Below are positions 61,794 to 64,000 of a DNA stretch of 64,000 nucleotides, in pieces. Under the pieces are notes generated by a model. The model saw nothing but the letters and a program-made list of their open reading frames with translations. It was not told the DNA's origin and searched no databases. A program made the translations under genes and the position numbers. The stretch is from Aestuariibacter sp. A3R04. GTDB lineage: Bacteria > Pseudomonadota > Gammaproteobacteria > Enterobacterales > Alteromonadaceae. Location: positions 186,001 through 250,000 of the forward strand of contig NZ_JAHKQR010000011.1 of assembly GCF_018860805.1 (NCBI RefSeq). The letters run 5' to 3'. The first letter of the stretch is position 1. Each line of letters begins with the position of its first letter.

Positions 61794-63326
61794 ATGAAGA
61801 TCGATCTTTCCTTTAAGGAAATTAAAAACGACTTGCCCGCGAGTATCGTGGTGTTTTTTGTCGCGCTTCCCTTGTGTTTGGGGATCGCACTGGCCTCTGG
61901 CGCGCCGTTGTTTTCCGGCGTTATTGCCGGCATTATCGGTGGGGTAGTGGTAGGATTAGCCAGTGGTTCAAAGCTCGGTGTAAGCGGGCCTGCAGCAGGA
62001 TTAGCAGTTATTGTATTTGATGCTATTGGTACACTGGGCAGCTGGGAAATCTTCCTTTGTGCCGTTGTTCTTGCTGGGGTGTTTCAATTAATTCTCGGCT
62101 TTGCCAGAGCAGGGTTCATTGCGTATTTCTTTCCTACGTCCGTGATCACTGGCATGTTGGCAGGTATTGGGTTGTTAATTATTCTCAAGCAGATGCCATA
62201 CCTGTTCGGTTGGCATTCCGATTTCTTCGGTGAAGAGGCGTTTAGCCAGGTAAACGGTGAGAATACCTTTTCTGCCATCCAGCACGCTGTATCGCTAATG
62301 TCTCCAACGGCAGTCACTATCTCAGTTGTTTCGTTGGTTTTGCTTGTTGTGTGGGACAAATATCTGACGAAGGCGCACAAAGTTTTCCAGTTAATTCAGG
62401 GGCCAATTGTAGTGGTACTTCTGGGTATTTTCGCAACTTTCGCACTTGCGGCTATGGGTAATCCGATGCAACCCGACCAGCTCGTGCGTCTACCGGTTAT
62501 TGATAGTGTAGAGGCGTTTAAATCAGAAATGGCGTTCCCGGCATTTTCAAATATGTTGAATCTTGACGTCATAACTGTAGCATTGGTGATGGCTGCGGTG
62601 GCAAGCATTGAAACACTGCTTTGTGTTGAAGCAACCGACAAGCTCGATCCGCAAAAAAACACCACACCGACCAATCGTGAGCTAAAAGCCCAGGGGTTGG
62701 GCAACATTGTCTCTGGGTTGGTCGGTGGTTTACCTATTACCCAGGTCATCGTTCGCAGCTCGGCCAATATTGCGTTCGGCGGAAAAACGAAACTATCGGC
62801 CATACTCCACGGCGTATTTCTGCTCGTTGCTGTGTTTGCTATGGCAAATTTACTTAATCATATTCCGTTGGCGTCACTGGCTGCCATTCTCATTGTAGTG
62901 GGGTATAAGTTAGCTAAGCCAGCCATGTTTAAGGTGATGTATAAAACCGGTTGGGAGCAGTTTATCCCATTCACGACGACGATTGCAGTGATGATTTTCT
63001 CGGATCTTCTTACCGGAGTAATTGCAGGGTTAGCGTTAAGTGTATTTTTTACACTAAAACACAGCTACCGCAATTCTTATCAATTTACAGAAACGGTTGA
63101 TGAGCGGGAGGGGGAAAAAACCCATCATATCGTGATGGCAGAAGAAGTCTCTTTTTTCAACAAACCAAGTATATTAAAAAAGCTAAACTCCATACCATCT
63201 GACTCGAAAGTAATCCTGGATTTTTCAAATAGTAAGTCGGTTGCATTTGATGTGAAAGAAATGGTGAAAGACTATCTCGATCAGGCCAGTAGTAAAAATA
63301 TAAAAGTGGAAACTATTCACTTTTAG
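61794..63326 (+). CDS. SulP family anion transporter, probable bicarbonate importer
   Basis: A 510-residue polytopic membrane protein of SulP type. The N-terminal DLPASIVVFFVALPLCLGIALASGAPLFSG in type, GSKLGVSGPAAGLAVIV and AxIETLLCVEATDKL, RELKAQGLGNIVSGLVGGLPITQVIVRSSANI in type are standard. About 12 hydrophobic segments precede a short C-terminal STAS-like domain (SKVILDFSNSKSVAFDVKEMVKDYL). Pairing with carbonic anhydrases on both sides points to bicarbonate rather than sulfate transport, an inference from context. An intrinsic terminator follows. Confidence 0.9.
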   Translation: MKIDLSFKEIKNDLPASIVVFFVALPLCLGIALASGAPLFSGVIAGIIGGVVVGLASGSKLGVSGPAAGLAVIVFDAIGTLGSWEIFLCAVVLAGVFQLILGFARAGFIAYFFPTSVITGMLAGIGLLIILKQMPYLFGWHSDFFGEEAFSQVNGENTFSAIQHAVSLMSPTAVTISVVSLVLLVVWDKYLTKAHKVFQLIQGPIVVVLLGIFATFALAAMGNPMQPDQLVRLPVIDSVEAFKSEMAFPAFSNMLNLDVITVALVMAAVASIETLLCVEATDKLDPQKNTTPTNRELKAQGLGNIVSGLVGGLPITQVIVRSSANIAFGGKTKLSAILHGVFLLVAVFAMANLLNHIPLASLAAILIVVGYKLAKPAMFKVMYKTGWEQFIPFTTTIAVMIFSDLLTGVIAGLALSVFFTLKHSYRNSYQFTETVDEREGEKTHHIVMAEEVSFFNKPSILKKLNSIPSDSKVILDFSNSKSVAFDVKEMVKDYLDQASSKNIKVETIHF

Positions 63327-63368
63327 TTGGCACTGTCGTGTAAGTTTTCTCTATTTAGTCAGACAAAC

Positions 63369-63396
63369 AAAGGGGGCTATCGCCTCCTTTACTTTT
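63369..63396 (+). terminator. Rho-independent terminator after the SulP gene
   Basis: Stem AAAGGGGGC (63369-63377), loop TATC, arm GCCTCCTTT (63382-63390, one G-T wobble), followed by ACTTTTC. It ends the CA-SulP operon 43 bp past the stop and implies a separate promoter for the second anhydrase. Confidence 0.8.
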
Positions 63397-63485
63397 CTCT
63401 CAGTAAGCGCCACAGATGTGTCATACACTGGCATGTGTTCGTTTTTATCATGTTGCTTCTTGGTCCCCAGACCGCTATTCTACTT

Positions 63486-63541
63486 TTGATAGGTTATAGC
63501 TATCGCGAGATATAGTGTATTTCTATAAAGCTATCAGTTAA
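63486..63541. promoter_or_regulatory. OxyR-type operator upstream of the second carbonic anhydrase gene
   Basis: ATAG (63489-63492)-N7-CTAT (63500-63503), N8, ATAG (63512-63515)-N7-CTAT (63523-63526), then CTATCAGTT at 63531-63539. It aligns without gaps to 61023-61078 with about 39 of 56 identical bases by my count, all four-base half-sites except one being kept. A promoter-like TTAACA (63538-63543) with GATAAT 18 bp later overlaps its end. Confidence 0.78.
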
Positions 63542-63591
63542 CACTTCCCATTAATAACAATGATAATATATTGTAAACGTGGAGTAATTAT

Positions 63592-64000
63592 ATGGATCAT
63601 GTCATCTCAGGTGTCGCTAAATTCCAAAAAGAAGTGTTTCCAAAGAACAAAGCGATCTTTCAAAAGCTGGCAAATGGCCAGAACCCAGAAGTTTTATTTA
63701 TCACCTGTGCCGATTCGAGAATCGATCCCAACCTCGTGACTCAAACAGGCCCAGGTGAACTTTTTATCTGCCGAAATGCGGGAAATATAGTGCCACCGCA
63801 CTCCACATATACCGGTGGTATGACAGCGTCTATCGAGTTTGCTGTAGCTGCATTGGGGGTGAGTCATATTATCGTGTGTGGTCATTCAGATTGCGGAGCT
63901 ATGAAAGGGGCATTGGCACCGGAAAAACTCGATGCTTTGCCACACGTAAAGGAGTGGCTGGGACATTGTCGGTGCGCCACAGAGGTAGTAAAAGCAAAAG
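63592..64000 (+). CDS. Beta-class carbonic anhydrase (second copy, cut by window end)
   Basis: The first 136 residues of a second beta-carbonic anhydrase. It begins MDHVISGVAKFQ like the first copy, keeps the zinc ligands (TCADSR; CGHSDCG), and differs from it at about 19 positions over the compared length, several conservative. GGAG at 63581-63584 gives a ribosome site for ATG 63592. The 3' end is outside the window. Tandem duplication is the simplest origin; the upstream operator was duplicated too. Confidence 0.93.
   Translation, partial: MDHVISGVAKFQKEVFPKNKAIFQKLANGQNPEVLFITCADSRIDPNLVTQTGPGELFICRNAGNIVPPHSTYTGGMTASIEFAVAALGVSHIIVCGHSDCGAMKGALAPEKLDALPHVKEWLGHCRCATEVVKAK

Noticed and set aside
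1-64000. CRISPR arrays, tRNA or rRNA genes, insertion sequences, integrases
   Set aside because: No regularly spaced direct repeats, no cloverleaf or rRNA-like sequence and no transposase or integrase motifs were seen in either strand.

Overview
The window is a chromosomal stretch from a polarly flagellated marine gammaproteobacterium, most likely an Alteromonadales member (Alteromonas-like family). The evidence is the gene order flrABC, fliEFGHIJ, fliKLMNOPQR-flhB, flhAFG-fliA, cheYZAB, parC-parP-cheW-DUF2802, together with FlhF/FlhG and ParC/ParP polar-placement systems, sigma-54 promoters and MetJ boxes. GC content looks moderate by eye. No tRNA, rRNA, transposase, phage gene or CRISPR array was seen.

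Region 1 (1-22598) is an accessory glycan locus next to the flagellar genes. It holds a 1190-residue Maf/DUF115 flagellin glycosyltransferase and an HAD-like protein. Sugar genes include a GmhA-like isomerase, two short-chain epimerase/dehydratases, a domain-swapped HldE-like cytidylyltransferase-kinase, an HddC-like nucleotidyltransferase and a DegT aminotransferase. It also has two methyltransferases, a TPP-dependent E1 alpha/beta pair without E2/E3, an MDR dehydrogenase, a carbamoyltransferase, two sulfotransferases and a probable glycosyltransferase. No pse/neu/leg gene is visible, so the locus reads as a modified-heptose pathway feeding a Maf transferase, which is an inference. Genes run + to 12892, then a hairpin-rich gene-free stretch, then a mix of strands, with a four-gene minus operon at 18081-22598.

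Region 2 (22815-53793) is the flagellar and chemotaxis supercluster, all on the + strand. It starts with a short divergent flagellin and the regulatory hierarchy FlrA -> FlrB/FlrC. Basal body, switch and export genes follow, then FlhF/FlhG/FliA, then chemotaxis. Four sigma-54 type promoters with GG-N10-GC (or near) spacing stand before flrB, fliE, fliK and flhA. Many starts overlap the preceding stop, which fits long translationally coupled operons.

Region 3 (53803-60028) is a methionine block: tandem met boxes overlapping the metA promoter, metA, a methionine synthase encoded as two in-frame cistrons, a DUF938 methyltransferase, and metR on the opposite strand.

Region 4 (60047-64000) is an inorganic-carbon module. 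An OxyR-like LysR regulator lacking the peroxidatic cysteine is divergent from a beta-carbonic anhydrase and a SulP transporter, followed by a second near-identical carbonic anhydrase cut by the window end. Both anhydrase genes carry the same 56-bp upstream element built on ATAG-N7-CTAT, the OxyR-type half-site pattern. This regulator-operator-CA-SulP-CA set is the most interesting candidate system in the window.
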